Below, one piece after another: positions 9,156-18,880 of a stretch of 64,000 nt of DNA. The DNA is taken from the NCBI GenBank assembly GCA_021737405.1, contig JAIPEG010000008.1:1-64000 (forward strand). Direction: 5' to 3'. Every line of letters begins with the position of its first letter. Positions within the stretch are counted from its first letter, which is position 1. The stretch is from Bacteriovoracaceae bacterium (GTDB taxonomy: Bacteria > Bdellovibrionota > Bacteriovoracia > Bacteriovoracales > Bacteriovoracaceae). The position numbers and the translations under genes were made by a program. The notes under the pieces were generated by a model. It was not told the origin of the DNA and did no database searches. It saw only the letters and a program-made list of their open reading frames with translations.

Positions 9156-10157
9156 CTAGTTATTTCCGGGTATATGACCAGGTTTGGGACACATAACGCT
9201 TACTCCTAAATGAAGAACGCGGTTGCCCGCTTCGCAATTAGGGCTTACATTTTTCCCAATAACCACACCTGACATATTGGCCTTAATTTCTTCTTTTACT
9301 TGGCCAAAAACATCATAAACTTTCGCAATGACCTGACCTTCTGTTATAACATCTGCAAGATTTGGGAAAACATCGATAATGCCTCCTCTTTGGGAGTAGA
9401 TCCAATAGGAATTATCACAAACTACGGCATCATCCACCATATTTACGGGCTTACCACGAATCATCTTTAGGTACTTCATCGTATTAAGAATTCCCTCAAG
9501 AGTTTCATCAATGAGAGTGTGTTGAAAAGCATTTGAATTACCAATTTCAATCGTAATAGCAGGAATATTATTATCATTGGCCCAAGACCTTAGAGTCCCC
9601 TCTTCATCATACTTTTGAACAATGATCTGAGGATTTTGAAGATAGGCCAAGTTTCTTGTTTCTTCGTTTTCTAGGTCCGCTCTAATATAGAGACTATTTA
9701 CTCTTCCGTGACTGGCCGTATGGAGGTCTAAAAGATAGTTAAATTTTGAGACAATTTTACTTACAAAATGATGGGCATAAATTTCTGAAGTCTTTCCGAT
9801 TGGTTTTCCGGGCATAATCCTATTGAGGTCAACGTTGTCAGAAAAATATCTCTTATTTTCTAAATATCCTGGCACATTACTAATCGGGACCAACACTAAG
9901 GTTCCCTTAAGCTTTAGTGGATTAACTTCTTTAATAAGTTTAAAGATAGTTGAAATCCCATTTAATTCATTACCATGTAAAGCGGCCGTTATCCCTAGCA
10001 CCGGACCATTTTCCATTCCCTTAACAATGATTAAAGGTACACGCCACGGAACTCCCATCGCATTATCGGAGACTAGAACTTGAACACGATGGATTTCTCC
10101 TCTTTTGAGAGCAGAGAGTTTTAAATCCTCTTTTGCCTTAATTTTTAAAATTTGCAT
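9156..10157 (-). CDS. AspA/AstE-family zinc hydrolase (succinylglutamate desuccinylase/aspartoacylase type)
   Basis: A 333-residue member of the M14-related AspA/AstE family, which hydrolyses N-acyl amino acids or trims peptide-like amides. The zinc ligands are visible as HGNE and the His of DLHTASHGR, with DLNRIMPG between them and the catalytic Glu in ITIEIGNSN. The C-terminal third (from about residue 235) is a beta-rich lobe like the biotinyl-type lobe of this family. AGGTG six bases before ATG 10157 supports the start. It lies eight bases downstream of an ATP-grasp gene, repeating the arrangement of rimK with a second AspA-type gene 4 kb away. The true substrate cannot be read from sequence. 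Confidence 0.88.
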   Translation of the reverse strand: MQILKIKAKEDLKLSALKRGEIHRVQVLVSDNAMGVPWRVPLIIVKGMENGPVLGITAALHGNELNGISTIFKLIKEVNPLKLKGTLVLVPISNVPGYLENKRYFSDNVDLNRIMPGKPIGKTSEIYAHHFVSKIVSKFNYLLDLHTASHGRVNSLYIRADLENEETRNLAYLQNPQIIVQKYDEEGTLRSWANDNNIPAITIEIGNSNAFQHTLIDETLEGILNTMKYLKMIRGKPVNMVDDAVVCDNSYWIYSQRGGIIDVFPNLADVITEGQVIAKVYDVFGQVKEEIKANMSGVVIGKNVSPNCEAGNRVLHLGVSVMCPKPGHIPGNN

Positions 10158-10165
10158 TTTTTCAC

Positions 10166-11590
10166 CTAAATCATAATTTCATTAACAAGAGTTTCATCAT
10201 TATCAAGGGATCGAAATAACTTCTCCCTAAAACTTCCTTTAGTACTCAGAAGGTTTTGCGCCATTTTATCAATGGCAATAATTGAAAGAATTGTTTGAAT
10301 GTACGCCTCTATTAGATCATCTGTTCCCACGCCAAGGCTATTAAAGTCTTTTCGATCCATTAACATCAATCTACTAGTATCTGAGTCCCACTTATTCTCG
10401 CCCACCTTAACCGACAGGTTGGTGCCAAGCACTTCCCAACTACTCTCCGGCAGAGTAGATGTGAGTGGTTTCTTTGCTTTCCTAGCATAGACAGCACAAG
10501 GAAAGAAACCTTCAGGAGTCGAGTAAACCATCACACGAAGATCAGCTATATAGATATTTCCTTTTTTATTGGGAATAGTTCCGATATGAAAGTAACGCCC
10601 ATGTTGAGAGCTAGAACTCCACTCATAGTGTCCAATTAAACTTTGAACAATAAACTGATCATAAGGATAATCATCCTTCATAAAAGCTTCGAGCTCTTCC
10701 TCACTCGTAATGGTATACACTCCTTGCCCAGCATTTGAATAAGGATTCTTAACAACGGCCTTTCCACCAAAACGCTGAATCCATAGTGGAACCTCTACCT
10801 TACTCACATCTTTTATTGTTTCAGGCATACAAATTTCTAAGCCACTATCAGCTAGTTCAGAATTAAAGATGTCATACGCCTTATTTGCGAGGAGTTTATT
10901 TCTACCTCCTGCAAGACAAACTAGAGTCGAATTATAAATAAATGTCTTTGTTGTTGGAGGTATTCTATTCCAAGGCTTTTGAGTGACATAACGATAGGCT
11001 GCTCGAATAGGCACTTCTCCCTCTTTCGTTTTTAACGTGAGGACACCATTATTAAAATAAGCTTGTGAATTCTCTCCATTGTAAAAAGGCACGAGATAAA
11101 CGGGCTCTCCTGTCAGATCTGCAATCGTAGAAGCATAGCCTGATGTCTCCATGTAATTCTTATCATAAATTACTGCTAATGCTCCCTTAGGAAGCCTTTT
11201 CTTTTTTAATAAAGGCAAGAATGAATTTTCGATTAAGAAGCGATATCCCCTATGTTCATCAGAATCAGTTCTTGGAGGCATTGATTTTTGACCAGAAGGA
11301 CAAGAATTTGTCTCTAGAACAACCATTTTCCTATTACCATTTTCCGTGGTCACATAGAAAAGGTCTGCTCCTCCCCAAAAGAAGTGCTTACAAGGGTAAG
11401 TCATAAGGGCCTTAAGACTTTTTAAATCAACTTGTGGATTGAGATGCCCATAACGCTTGATGATGCGTTCATGATCTAAGTTAAAAAAATGTCCGACCAT
11501 CGCATGAAGTTGTGAGTTTAAGGCCTTCGGATAGAAGTGGTTTTCAGGCTCAAAGTCACCTGGTTGAATGAGTTCAATATTTTTTTTCAT
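10166..11590 (-). CDS. ATP-grasp enzyme (probable peptide or amide ligase)
   Basis: A 474-residue soluble protein. The C-terminal half has ATP-grasp features: a Lys-binding strand followed by a Gly-rich loop (AVVKNPYSNAGQGVYTI, about residues 276-292), IVQSLIGHYEW as the adenine-contact strand, and an Arg/Asp-bearing segment (IADLRVMVY). The N-terminal half holds 'VLETNSCPSGQKSMPPR', a conserved-looking patch I cannot name. ATP-grasp enzymes join a carboxylate to an amine or thiol through an acyl phosphate. The start ATG lies within the 3' end of the LysR gene (17-base overlap) with GAGGTA just upstream. The partner hydrolase follows eight bases later. The family is not glutathione synthetase or RimK proper; product unknown. 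Confidence 0.75.
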   Translation of the reverse strand: MKKNIELIQPGDFEPENHFYPKALNSQLHAMVGHFFNLDHERIIKRYGHLNPQVDLKSLKALMTYPCKHFFWGGADLFYVTTENGNRKMVVLETNSCPSGQKSMPPRTDSDEHRGYRFLIENSFLPLLKKKRLPKGALAVIYDKNYMETSGYASTIADLTGEPVYLVPFYNGENSQAYFNNGVLTLKTKEGEVPIRAAYRYVTQKPWNRIPPTTKTFIYNSTLVCLAGGRNKLLANKAYDIFNSELADSGLEICMPETIKDVSKVEVPLWIQRFGGKAVVKNPYSNAGQGVYTITSEEELEAFMKDDYPYDQFIVQSLIGHYEWSSSSQHGRYFHIGTIPNKKGNIYIADLRVMVYSTPEGFFPCAVYARKAKKPLTSTLPESSWEVLGTNLSVKVGENKWDSDTSRLMLMDRKDFNSLGVGTDDLIEAYIQTILSIIAIDKMAQNLLSTKGSFREKLFRSLDNDETLVNEIMI

Positions 11591-12479
11591 TTTTACCTCT
11601 TATTATTTGCGAAAGGGCCTTAAAACCTGGTGCATTAGGATCATTCTTTGCGACACCCCATACCGAAGTCTTCAGTGCCTCAAGTTCTCCCAAAACCATA
11701 ACAGATTTATTTCGGCAGATCCTATTTTTTCCTACTTCCGAAACAATCGTAAACGCCACCCCTTGTGCCGTTACCAGCTCAAAAAGATCCAGGTCATCAC
11801 CTTCTCCAACCAATCTTGGCACGATACCATTTTGCCCAAAGAACAAATCAATGTCATATTTTAAAAAGGAGCTTTGACTATGACCAAAATAGGGTACCTC
11901 GCTCAATGAATGAGGAAAACCATTTTTAAACTTTTTAAATTTATTGTGGGCCAAAGCATAGGTTCGATTGGCCCCTAACTCCTGACTAAAAGTATTAGAA
12001 TTTAACCCATCATTATTTATCATAAAAACTAAATCAATATTTTCTTCTTCAAGTTCCGCCAATAAAATATGTCTTTCTTGCTCAATGATGTTGACCTGGA
12101 CATCTTTCATTTCAAAAATTGGTAAAATGGTTTCATAGAGAAAATACTGAGACATGTAGGGAGTAAGCCCAATATCAAGGCTTGCTTTAGGTAATCGCTC
12201 CTTATGCCTTACCCTTCTGGTCATCTCTCGCGAAATATCAAAGAGTCGCTGGGCATACTCAAGGGCCAGTCTCCCTTCTTCGGTGAGAAAGAGCGCACGG
12301 TTTCTTCTCTCAAATAACTCACATTGAAAAAAGTCTTCTAAGAGCCTAATTTGATCACTTACAGTAGGTTGAGAGACATGGAGTCTTTCGGCCGTCCCCT
12401 TTATACTCCCCTCCATAGCTGTCACGTAGAAGTAGAAGAGGTGACTAAAGTTGACTCTATCCCAACGGTATTTTTCCAT
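11574..12479 (-). CDS. LysR-family regulator, NhaR-like
   Basis: A 301-residue regulator whose N-terminus (NFSHLFYFYVTAMEGSIKGTAERL, split as a winged helix-turn-helix) resembles the NhaR subgroup, followed by HVSQPTVSDQI as the recognition helix and a C-terminal effector-binding fold. I chose ATG 12479 (MEKYRWDRV), with GGA four bases before; a TTG three codons upstream has no better site. It is the first gene of the minus-strand run and overlaps the ATP-grasp gene by 17 bases, so unlike most LysR genes it is co-directional with its probable targets and may be autoregulated. Confidence 0.88.
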   Translation of the reverse strand: MEKYRWDRVNFSHLFYFYVTAMEGSIKGTAERLHVSQPTVSDQIRLLEDFFQCELFERRNRALFLTEEGRLALEYAQRLFDISREMTRRVRHKERLPKASLDIGLTPYMSQYFLYETILPIFEMKDVQVNIIEQERHILLAELEEENIDLVFMINNDGLNSNTFSQELGANRTYALAHNKFKKFKNGFPHSLSEVPYFGHSQSSFLKYDIDLFFGQNGIVPRLVGEGDDLDLFELVTAQGVAFTIVSEVGKNRICRNKSVMVLGELEALKTSVWGVAKNDPNAPGFKALSQIIRGKNEKKY

Positions 12480-12612
12480 AAAATCCAATGATTAGTTTTT
12501 TCCTAACTATTTTAGCAAATAAAACGATTTTTTTAAATCTTTAATTGGATCGATAATAGCTGATGTCTGTAAGGGAAATACAGAATATGAACTAATAATA
12601 GTGAGGCCTAAA

Positions 12613-12804
12613 ATGAAACAAACTTTAAAAACAATTCCCTTTTTCATGCTTTTCTTATCCCTCCTAATGGTCGGGCCAATTGGATCCTCTAACGTTTTCG
12701 CTGAAGACGATGAAGAAATCTCAATTGAAGACACAAGTACAGTCGTACCAAGTGAAGAAGTCACAGAAGAAGTTACAGGTGATACTTCTTCTTCTGATGA
12801 GTAG
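12613..12804 (+). CDS. small acidic secreted protein
   Basis: A 63-residue product: signal peptide ending near VFA, then a mature part of about 33 residues that is almost only Glu, Asp, Ser, Thr and Val (EDDEEISIEDTSTVVPSEE...). GAGG six bases before ATG 12613 supports the start; a GTG at 12601 overlaps that site. A strong terminator follows at 12842-12863, so this is a stand-alone transcript of about 250 bases. It has no family I recognise. It could be a buffering or metal-binding periplasmic peptide, or a small surface protein. A 108-codon frame on the opposite strand is an artefact of this composition. Confidence 0.6.
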   Translation: MKQTLKTIPFFMLFLSLLMVGPIGSSNVFAEDDEEISIEDTSTVVPSEEVTEEVTGDTSSSDE

Positions 12805-12841
12805 GTCTCACACCACGAATCAGATTTTCCCAAAATGAATG

Positions 12842-12872
12842 GGGGGGACTGGCATGTCCCCCCTCCTCTTTT
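12842..12872 (+). terminator. rho-independent terminator
   Basis: Eight-base GC stem GGGGGGAC / GTCCCCCC (12842-12849 with 12856-12863), loop TGGCAT, followed by a pyrimidine-rich TCCTCTTTT. It ends the transcript of the small acidic gene. Confidence 0.8.
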
Positions 12873-12910
12873 AACTTTTCTTCCTAAAAGCTTTCTATTA
12901 ATCTGTCAGC

Positions 12911-13282
12911 ATGAAAATAACGAGAGGTGTAGGACTACAATTTCAAGAACTTATCTCAAAAGAAACGGGTGAAAAGTATTCCTTCTCAACTATTTTAGAA
13001 AGAGATAGAGATTTCTTTATACATCTAGAGAGACTCCCCTCAACAAGAAGAATCTCAGCTCCGCACGCCCATAGCGATACCGATGAATGCATTTATGTCC
13101 TAGAAGGCACTGTCTTTGCCATTAATGGCCAAGAAATTGTTCAAATAAGAAAGGGTGATTTTGTAAGGTTTGATAAAGGCAGTCATCAGCTCCACACTAT
13201 TGAAAACCGCTCAACTGAAGAAGCTGTCTTGTTAGTGGTTACGAAAACTCAATCCACCAAGCCCGTCTTTGCCCAAAAATAA
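12911..13282 (+). CDS. single-domain cupin protein
   Basis: A 123-residue cytoplasmic protein with the small-cupin pattern: an N-terminal strand region, motif 1 (HAHSDTDECIYVLEG, residues about 55-70) with the His-x-His and Glu ligands, and motif 2 (GDFVRFDKGSHQLHTIEN) giving the last His. These bind a metal, usually Fe, Mn or Zn. Members include sugar-binding, dioxygenase and regulatory proteins; nothing separates these here. No clear ribosome site precedes ATG 12911. It follows the terminator of the acidic gene and converges on the aspA-type gene (seven-base gap). Confidence 0.85.
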   Translation: MKITRGVGLQFQELISKETGEKYSFSTILERDRDFFIHLERLPSTRRISAPHAHSDTDECIYVLEGTVFAINGQEIVQIRKGDFVRFDKGSHQLHTIENRSTEEAVLLVVTKTQSTKPVFAQK

Positions 13283-13289
13283 TAACGAA

Positions 13290-14336
13290 CTATTCCTGAG
13301 GTTTTACCGCTTCCTCATCGGGTAAATCGTAGTCTTGATCGAAGACATCACTTAACTCTTCAAAGTCTTGAAAGTAAGCGATGTGAAACATGGCATCCCC
13401 TTGATTTACAAGTGGCAAAGAACTCATGCCGATAATAAGACCTTCATTCTTAACAATCACATCATTGGCATAGCGGCCAAAGGGATCTGAAATGGTTGCT
13501 AGCTTCTCCCCTGCATGAATGATTTCCCCTAGTTTTCTTAAGCTACGGTAGGAACCACTTAAAGGAGCACGTACCCAGTGTGAGCCCTCAACAAAGAAGA
13601 CCTTTTGCTCTTTTCCTGTCTTCTTAATCACTTTTTTACGAGGCTTTATAACACCAATTTTCTCAAGGACATTCATGCAACCCCTGACACCAATTTTTAT
13701 CGCCAATTCATCAAAGCGTAAGGCTTCCCCTGCTTCATAGAGAAGCATCTTTACGCCTTCCTTTCGAGAAGCTTCCCTAAGACTTCCATCTCGCAAGCGA
13801 GAGTTCACAGCAACAGGAGCACCAAAGGCCATTACTAGACTCTTTGTTTCTTCATCTTTTATGTCAGCGCGAAGTTGGGGAAAATTATTGCGATTAATGG
13901 CCCCAGTATGCAGATCAATCCCATATCGAGACTTTTTTACAACCTCTTTCATAAAAATATTGGCCACTCTTGCGGCCAATGAGCCTCCCTCACTTCCTGG
14001 GAAACTTCGATTAAGATCTCTTCGATCAGGCAGGTAACGAGACTTTGAGTTAAAACCAAAGACATTAACGATGGGAGCAAGAATTAACGTCCCTTTTATA
14101 TTTTTTAACGATTTATGAAGCCTCATTCTCTTAATGATTTCCACACCATTAATTTCATCACCGTGAATGGCCGCACTGATAAAAACCGTTGGACCATCCT
14201 CTTTGCCATGAATCACTTCAAGGGGAATGCTCACTTGGGTAAAGTCATATAAACCAGCGACATGAATCTCTATAATCTCACGAGTTCCAGCCTGAATGAG
14301 CTGACCATTTATCTTAAAAGGATTGCGCTTATTCAC
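13290..14336 (-). CDS. AspA/AstE-family zinc hydrolase, second copy
   Basis: A 348-residue homologue of the enzyme at 9156. It shows HGDE and DLHTG for zinc, [11 protein letters not shown] for substrate carboxylate binding, and [10 protein letters not shown] for the catalytic Glu. The C-terminal lobe ends in a highly acidic tail. The start is GTG at 14334-14336, overlapping the RimK stop as GTGA, so translation is coupled. Position after rimB and rimK is a known arrangement in Proteobacteria, where the three are suggested to add and remove amino acids (often Glu) on protein or peptide tails. The substrate here is unknown. Confidence 0.9.
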   Translation of the reverse strand: MNKRNPFKINGQLIQAGTREIIEIHVAGLYDFTQVSIPLEVIHGKEDGPTVFISAAIHGDEINGVEIIKRMRLHKSLKNIKGTLILAPIVNVFGFNSKSRYLPDRRDLNRSFPGSEGGSLAARVANIFMKEVVKKSRYGIDLHTGAINRNNFPQLRADIKDEETKSLVMAFGAPVAVNSRLRDGSLREASRKEGVKMLLYEAGEALRFDELAIKIGVRGCMNVLEKIGVIKPRKKVIKKTGKEQKVFFVEGSHWVRAPLSGSYRSLRKLGEIIHAGEKLATISDPFGRYANDVIVKNEGLIIGMSSLPLVNQGDAMFHIAYFQDFEELSDVFDQDYDLPDEEAVKPQE

Positions 14337-15241
14337 CCCTCTCCTCTCGTTCGGTTACTTCTTTTTTCTTTAACGGCCTTATCCACAAACTCAATAATTC
14401 TCTTGGCAACATTTATACCTGTGTGTTTTTCAATTCCCTCAAGGCCTGGTGATGAATTAACTTCCATTATTGAAGGACCATGATTGGAGCGAAGAATATC
14501 GACACCTGCAATATTAAGCCCCATGGCCTTGGCCGCTTCGACTGCGGTCCTGCGCTCTTCTTTAGTAATCTTTACTTTTTCGGCCGTTCCGCCCTGATGA
14601 AGGTTTGAGCGAAACTCTCCTTCTTTGCCTTGTCTTTTCATTGAAGAGATCACCTTATCTCCTACAACAAAGCAGCGAATGTCAGCGCCTTTTGCTTCTG
14701 CAACAAACTCTTGCACAAGAAAGTGAGCATTTAAGCCTCTTAAAAGATCAATCACACTCTCTGCAGCTTTTTCGTTATCGGCAAGAACAACTCCCTTACC
14801 TTGAGTCCCTTCTAACATTTTAATGACACAAGGAGCTCCTCCAACGGCATCAATCAGGTTACCTGTCATTTTTGTCGAGTGAGCAAACCCTGTGACAGGC
14901 ATGCCTAAACCTTTTTTAGACAGTATTTGTAAACTTCTCAATTTATCCCGTGAGCGTGAGATAGCAACGGATGTGTTCGCAGCGAAGACGCCCATCATTT
15001 CAAATTGTCTTAAAATTGCTGTGCCATAAAAAGTCACAGAACTACCTATACGGGGAATAATGGCATCGAAGTCATCGAGAATTAAGTCTTTATAATGAAC
15101 TCTTGGCTTTTTCGTCGCAATATTCACCCAACACTTTAGTGGGTCAACAATTTCAACTTCATGACCAGCAAGCTTGGCCTCTTCAACGATTCTCATTGTT
15201 GAATATAGTTTTGGTCCCCGAGAGAGAATACAGAGTTTCAT
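14333..15241 (-). CDS. rimK: RimK-type alpha-L-glutamate ligase
   Basis: A 302-residue ATP-grasp ligase; E. coli RimK (300 aa) adds Glu residues to the C-terminus of ribosomal protein S6. Visible are the nucleotide-binding loop ([15 protein letters not shown], about residues 139-153), the [10 protein letters not shown] strand, the FRSNLHQGG substrate segment, and the Mg-binding [14 protein letters not shown]. The segment order and length fit the family well. It lies two bases after rimB and overlaps the AspA-type gene by four bases. Target could be S6 or a metabolite; the close hydrolase partner argues for a reversible modification, which is inference. Confidence 0.93.
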   Translation of the reverse strand: MKLCILSRGPKLYSTMRIVEEAKLAGHEVEIVDPLKCWVNIATKKPRVHYKDLILDDFDAIIPRIGSSVTFYGTAILRQFEMMGVFAANTSVAISRSRDKLRSLQILSKKGLGMPVTGFAHSTKMTGNLIDAVGGAPCVIKMLEGTQGKGVVLADNEKAAESVIDLLRGLNAHFLVQEFVAEAKGADIRCFVVGDKVISSMKRQGKEGEFRSNLHQGGTAEKVKITKEERRTAVEAAKAMGLNIAGVDILRSNHGPSIMEVNSSPGLEGIEKHTGINVAKRIIEFVDKAVKEKRSNRTRGEG

Positions 15242-15243
15242 AC

Positions 15244-15690
15244 CTAAGCCTTTTTAACCTTAGCCATTTTTGGACGAGTCAAAAAACTATGCCCGACATC
15301 GACCAAAAATTTATTTTTAATCGTCTGTCTACCAACTAGCAAACGAAAACCCATTAAGTCCCTATTAACGAGAGTAACTTCAGTGAGAAAACTATCGCCA
15401 CCGATATCAATGTAAGTTTCAATTACAGGGCGCAAAGTTTCATGGCCAACAGAACTTTTAATCTTTCGATATTCCAAGAAAGGAGCTTTGACTCTTACTG
15501 ATTTCTTTTGGCTTTTTTGCAAAGGATGAATATCAAAGTAAACCCACATTTTCCTTCTTTCTTTAACAACCTCTATATCATATGCATGGAGTGCCGTCGT
15601 ACGAGCTCCGGTATCAATTTTGGCCTTAATAGGAATATTTGTGAGTTCTGGGAAGACAATCATCTCCCTCCAGCCCATAACTTTTTTCAT
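15244..15690 (-). CDS. rimB: RimB-type retropepsin-like protease
   Basis: A 148-residue protein of the family once called 'ATP-dependent zinc protease' and now seen as a retropepsin-like aspartic protease that trims the poly-Glu tail made by RimK. The active-site strand [15 protein letters not shown] (about residues 22-36) has the DTG triad. No signal peptide. It is the first gene of rimB-rimK-aspA; the promoter should lie in the 148 bases shared with the divergent ATPase gene, but I could not pick boxes with 16-18 spacing. Confidence 0.88.
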   Translation of the reverse strand: MKKVMGWREMIVFPELTNIPIKAKIDTGARTTALHAYDIEVVKERRKMWVYFDIHPLQKSQKKSVRVKAPFLEYRKIKSSVGHETLRPVIETYIDIGGDSFLTEVTLVNRDLMGFRLLVGRQTIKNKFLVDVGHSFLTRPKMAKVKKA

Positions 15691-15838
15691 GATAAATCCT
15701 AGATTTTACAAAGGACACACTATATCGAAGCAAATGAAAACAGGCAAAGACACGGCACAGCAAAAAGGTTTATTAGAAAACTCTGAATATGTATGGGAAA
15801 GCTTTTCGTCGTGTATTTAAACTGGAACAATATGGGCT

Positions 15839-18800
15839 ATGAAAATACTAAAAATGATTGCCCTCCTTATCTGCCTTTCCCCTCTTATATTAGATAATGC
15901 TGTCTCTTGTGAGATTAAAAAGGTAAAGGCTGACTTTAAAGAAGCCCAAAAGAGCATTACTTCACAAACTCAAAATATTGAAAATTATTTAGAAGGTACT
16001 TTAAATGGCGAAAACTTCTCTCCCATAAGTGTCTTTGGTCCTAACTTTGAACTTTCTAAAACTAATGAACTAATTGGGCGACTGGAAGTTGAAGCTAAAG
16101 AGAAACTGGGCCTCACAATTGGAGTCCAGGCACTTTACGAATGCCTAAAAGAGCTGAAGCTCGAAAAAGAAAAGACGGTTCTCGAAGAGCAGAGCTTAAA
16201 GCTCAATCAAATAAAAATCGCCTTACTTAAAAAAAACTTTGAACTAGAGGACACCTTAAGAATTGGCAAAATAACAAAAGATGAGTTGCCCCGTTTAAAA
16301 GATGAGATCAATAAGGAAAATCAAACCACAGAGCAAATAAAATCTAGACTAGAAACAAACCTTCTAAAGAAAACCAACGAAGCAACGATTGCTAATGACA
16401 GTGAAAAGAAAGAGCACATTACTTACGACAATGAACTCACCAAAATAAAGATTCTTCTTTTAAATCTCAGGTTAGAGGCCAATCAGAACCTTCAAAAGAA
16501 AATTAATTACTTCGAAGGTCTAAATCAAAGACTCTCCCAGATCTCTGTACAAAAGAAAGGCGAGAGCTATGAAGAAAAAATTCAACGATTTAATGATGTC
16601 GAATCCCTTTGGTTTGTCCTAGCGAAGGAGAACTACTATGACCTCTTTAATTATTTAAAAGGCATAAAAGTTCCCCAAATCCCAGCGCCCATGTCTATTG
16701 AGCGAGGGACACCTCTATCCATCGACTTCAATCAAAAACGCCTTGAACTCTTAAAACTTGAAAATGAAATTAAGAAAGAATACACGGATAAGAAAAGCCA
16801 AGAGCTAAGCCTTCTCAACCAACTTGTCCTTACGTCTAATAGCCTAAGATCCTCAATTTTTTCTCAGTTAGGTTTACCCTATTTCTTTAAAACATTTTTT
16901 AAGATTAAAACCATAAAAACTATCCGAAACGAAGTCCTTGCCTCTCCTTATCGTATTTTGAGCTACATCTTTTCAAAGTATCTCTTTGTGCGTGAAAAGC
17001 TTCTCAAAGGTAAAGAAGGCTATGTTTATCTCATTGGAAGACTCATCTTCTTCTTCCTTATTCTTGGTTTTATTTATGGATTAAAGATTTTTTTCAAAAG
17101 CCTTACAAAGAAAGTAGATAATTCTCTCCACTCAATTCTTCTAAAGAACAGAGGTTCTCATATTAGAAAGCATTTGTTTTCTCTATGGAATAAGATCAAA
17201 GACGATTTCGTCTCTTTTTTATGGCTAATTCTTCTTTTCATTATTGTAGAGGCCTTCAATACTTCAAGTTATATTTATCTCATAAAGGGTTTAGAATATT
17301 ACCTCATAAGTCATCTCATCAGGTCATTGGTCACAGTATTTCTTGGTTCTATTTCCCGCTTAGATGTAGGAAGTTTCTTGGCCTTTAAAAAGAAGGCCAT
17401 GGAGACCTCTCAGCGCTTTGCCAATATCTATCTCTTTTATAGCTACACTATTCTTTTCGTAGAAGTTACCATCGGCAAGGTTTATATCTTTAGGGTTATC
17501 TACTTCATTGTCATGTTTTACTCCCTGTATCAACTGATCAGAGAGTCCTCTTTGTGGGAAAATGAATTCACTCGATATATGGAAAAGAAGTTCTCTGGCG
17601 TTATCGTAGAGAAAATCTTTGGGATTCTTGGATTCTTCCCTCAAAAGGTAAAGGCCATCTTTTTATTGGCAACCATACTTGTTCTTTCTCTTTTTGATCT
17701 GTTTATAAGTTATACGGAGAATTTTGAGATCTCAAAAAAGATTTCGGCAAATCTTTTTAAGAAGCAAATTGAAAAGGTTGAAGCGCAAGATGGCTCTGAT
17801 GATAAGATCCCAAGTAACTACAAAGATCAATTCTCCCTTAGCTCACTTGATGAGAAAGACGAATATGTTTACTCTACTCAAGGCATAGAAGAAAAAATCG
17901 AAATAGAAGTTAAAGAATGGCTTGAAGAGAAATCAGATGAACACTCCCTTGTCGTCTATGGAGATAAAGGGATTGGTAAAACAACCCTCCTAAAGCATGT
18001 TACCGCGAAAGTTCTCGAAGAAAATGACGTTGATGTTAAGTACGTCAAAATGCCTGCCAAAACACTTAATAACGAAAAACTAATCCGTTTTTTAGGTGAG
18101 ATTTTTAATAATCAAGAGGAGAAGTTTGACCTTCTTAAAATAGACCAGTCCCTTACGAAGAAAACGATTATCGTAATTGATGAGACTCAAAATGTTTTTC
18201 TCTCCTACACTGGTGGTTTTGACGCCTATTATGCATTAACAAAACTTATCAACCTAAACACACAGAATATTTTCTGGGTCATGTCTTTTAATAAGTATAG
18301 TTGGCTTTACCTCTATAGGGCCTTTGGCGGCGTACAATATTTTAGGAATGTTTTTCCTATTAGTGGTTGGAGTGATTTAAAAATCAAAGAACTTATCATG
18401 AAGCGCCATGAAAAAACGAACTTTCGTTTGTCTTATGATCTTCTTATTAATGCCACTCGCTCTCAAGATGAAATTGATAAATATGCTTCTATTGAATCCA
18501 AGTTTTTTAAACTTCTTTGGGAGCTTTCCAGAGGAAACCCAAGAGCAGCACTCTATCTGTGGATTTCTGCCCTTTCGAGAAAGAATCTTAATACCTTTAA
18601 CGTTAATATTCCAAAAGAGACGCTTTTTGATAATTTTGACAAGTTAGACGATGAGCTCATGTTTGTTATTGCTCATGTTATCAAGCATGAGAATTTATCC
18701 ACTTCGGAAATTGAACAGACAACAAACCTCTCAGCAGGAATTGTACGAAATGCCATAAAGCTTGCCGAAGAGAAAGGCTTTCTCTTTAGAGATGACCGCG

Positions 18801-18880
18801 GCCGTTTCATGGTCGATATATCAACTCAGTACGCACTTTTAAGAACCCTGAAACAAAAGAACTTTATCTATGGAAGCTAA
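15839..18880 (+). CDS. large membrane protein with coiled-coil ectodomain and AAA-type ATPase domain
   Basis: A 1013-residue protein. Order: signal peptide (to about residue 24, ending AVSC), about 350 residues of charged helix and coiled coil, five or six membrane segments between about 394 and 626, then a P-loop ATPase: Walker A GDKGIGKT at about 708-715, Walker B IIVIDETQN with Asp781-Glu782, an ARGNP-like sensor region (LSRGNPRAALYLW), and a C-terminal winged-helix-like region (about 930-1005). The N-terminal half is built like the periplasmic and membrane part of MscK/MscM-type channels, but the channel module is missing; it is encoded by the next gene, which overlaps the last 11 bases. 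Family not recognised as a named one; ATPase call firm. Confidence 0.75.
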   Translation: MKILKMIALLICLSPLILDNAVSCEIKKVKADFKEAQKSITSQTQNIENYLEGTLNGENFSPISVFGPNFELSKTNELIGRLEVEAKEKLGLTIGVQALYECLKELKLEKEKTVLEEQSLKLNQIKIALLKKNFELEDTLRIGKITKDELPRLKDEINKENQTTEQIKSRLETNLLKKTNEATIANDSEKKEHITYDNELTKIKILLLNLRLEANQNLQKKINYFEGLNQRLSQISVQKKGESYEEKIQRFNDVESLWFVLAKENYYDLFNYLKGIKVPQIPAPMSIERGTPLSIDFNQKRLELLKLENEIKKEYTDKKSQELSLLNQLVLTSNSLRSSIFSQLGLPYFFKTFFKIKTIKTIRNEVLASPYRILSYIFSKYLFVREKLLKGKEGYVYLIGRLIFFFLILGFIYGLKIFFKSLTKKVDNSLHSILLKNRGSHIRKHLFSLWNKIKDDFVSFLWLILLFIIVEAFNTSSYIYLIKGLEYYLISHLIRSLVTVFLGSISRLDVGSFLAFKKKAMETSQRFANIYLFYSYTILFVEVTIGKVYIFRVIYFIVMFYSLYQLIRESSLWENEFTRYMEKKFSGVIVEKIFGILGFFPQKVKAIFLLATILVLSLFDLFISYTENFEISKKISANLFKKQIEKVEAQDGSDDKIPSNYKDQFSLSSLDEKDEYVYSTQGIEEKIEIEVKEWLEEKSDEHSLVVYGDKGIGKTTLLKHVTAKVLEENDVDVKYVKMPAKTLNNEKLIRFLGEIFNNQEEKFDLLKIDQSLTKKTIIVIDETQNVFLSYTGGFDAYYALTKLINLNTQNIFWVMSFNKYSWLYLYRAFGGVQYFRNVFPISGWSDLKIKELIMKRHEKTNFRLSYDLLINATRSQDEIDKYASIESKFFKLLWELSRGNPRAALYLWISALSRKNLNTFNVNIPKETLFDNFDKLDDELMFVIAHVIKHENLSTSEIEQTTNLSAGIVRNAIKLAEEKGFLFRDDRGRFMVDISTQYALLRTLKQKNFIYGS

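Noticed and set aside
12507..12833. 108-codon minus-strand frame opposite the small acidic gene
   Set aside because: It is Ser/Val-rich because it reads the acidic codons backwards; the plus-strand gene has a signal peptide, ribosome site and terminator.
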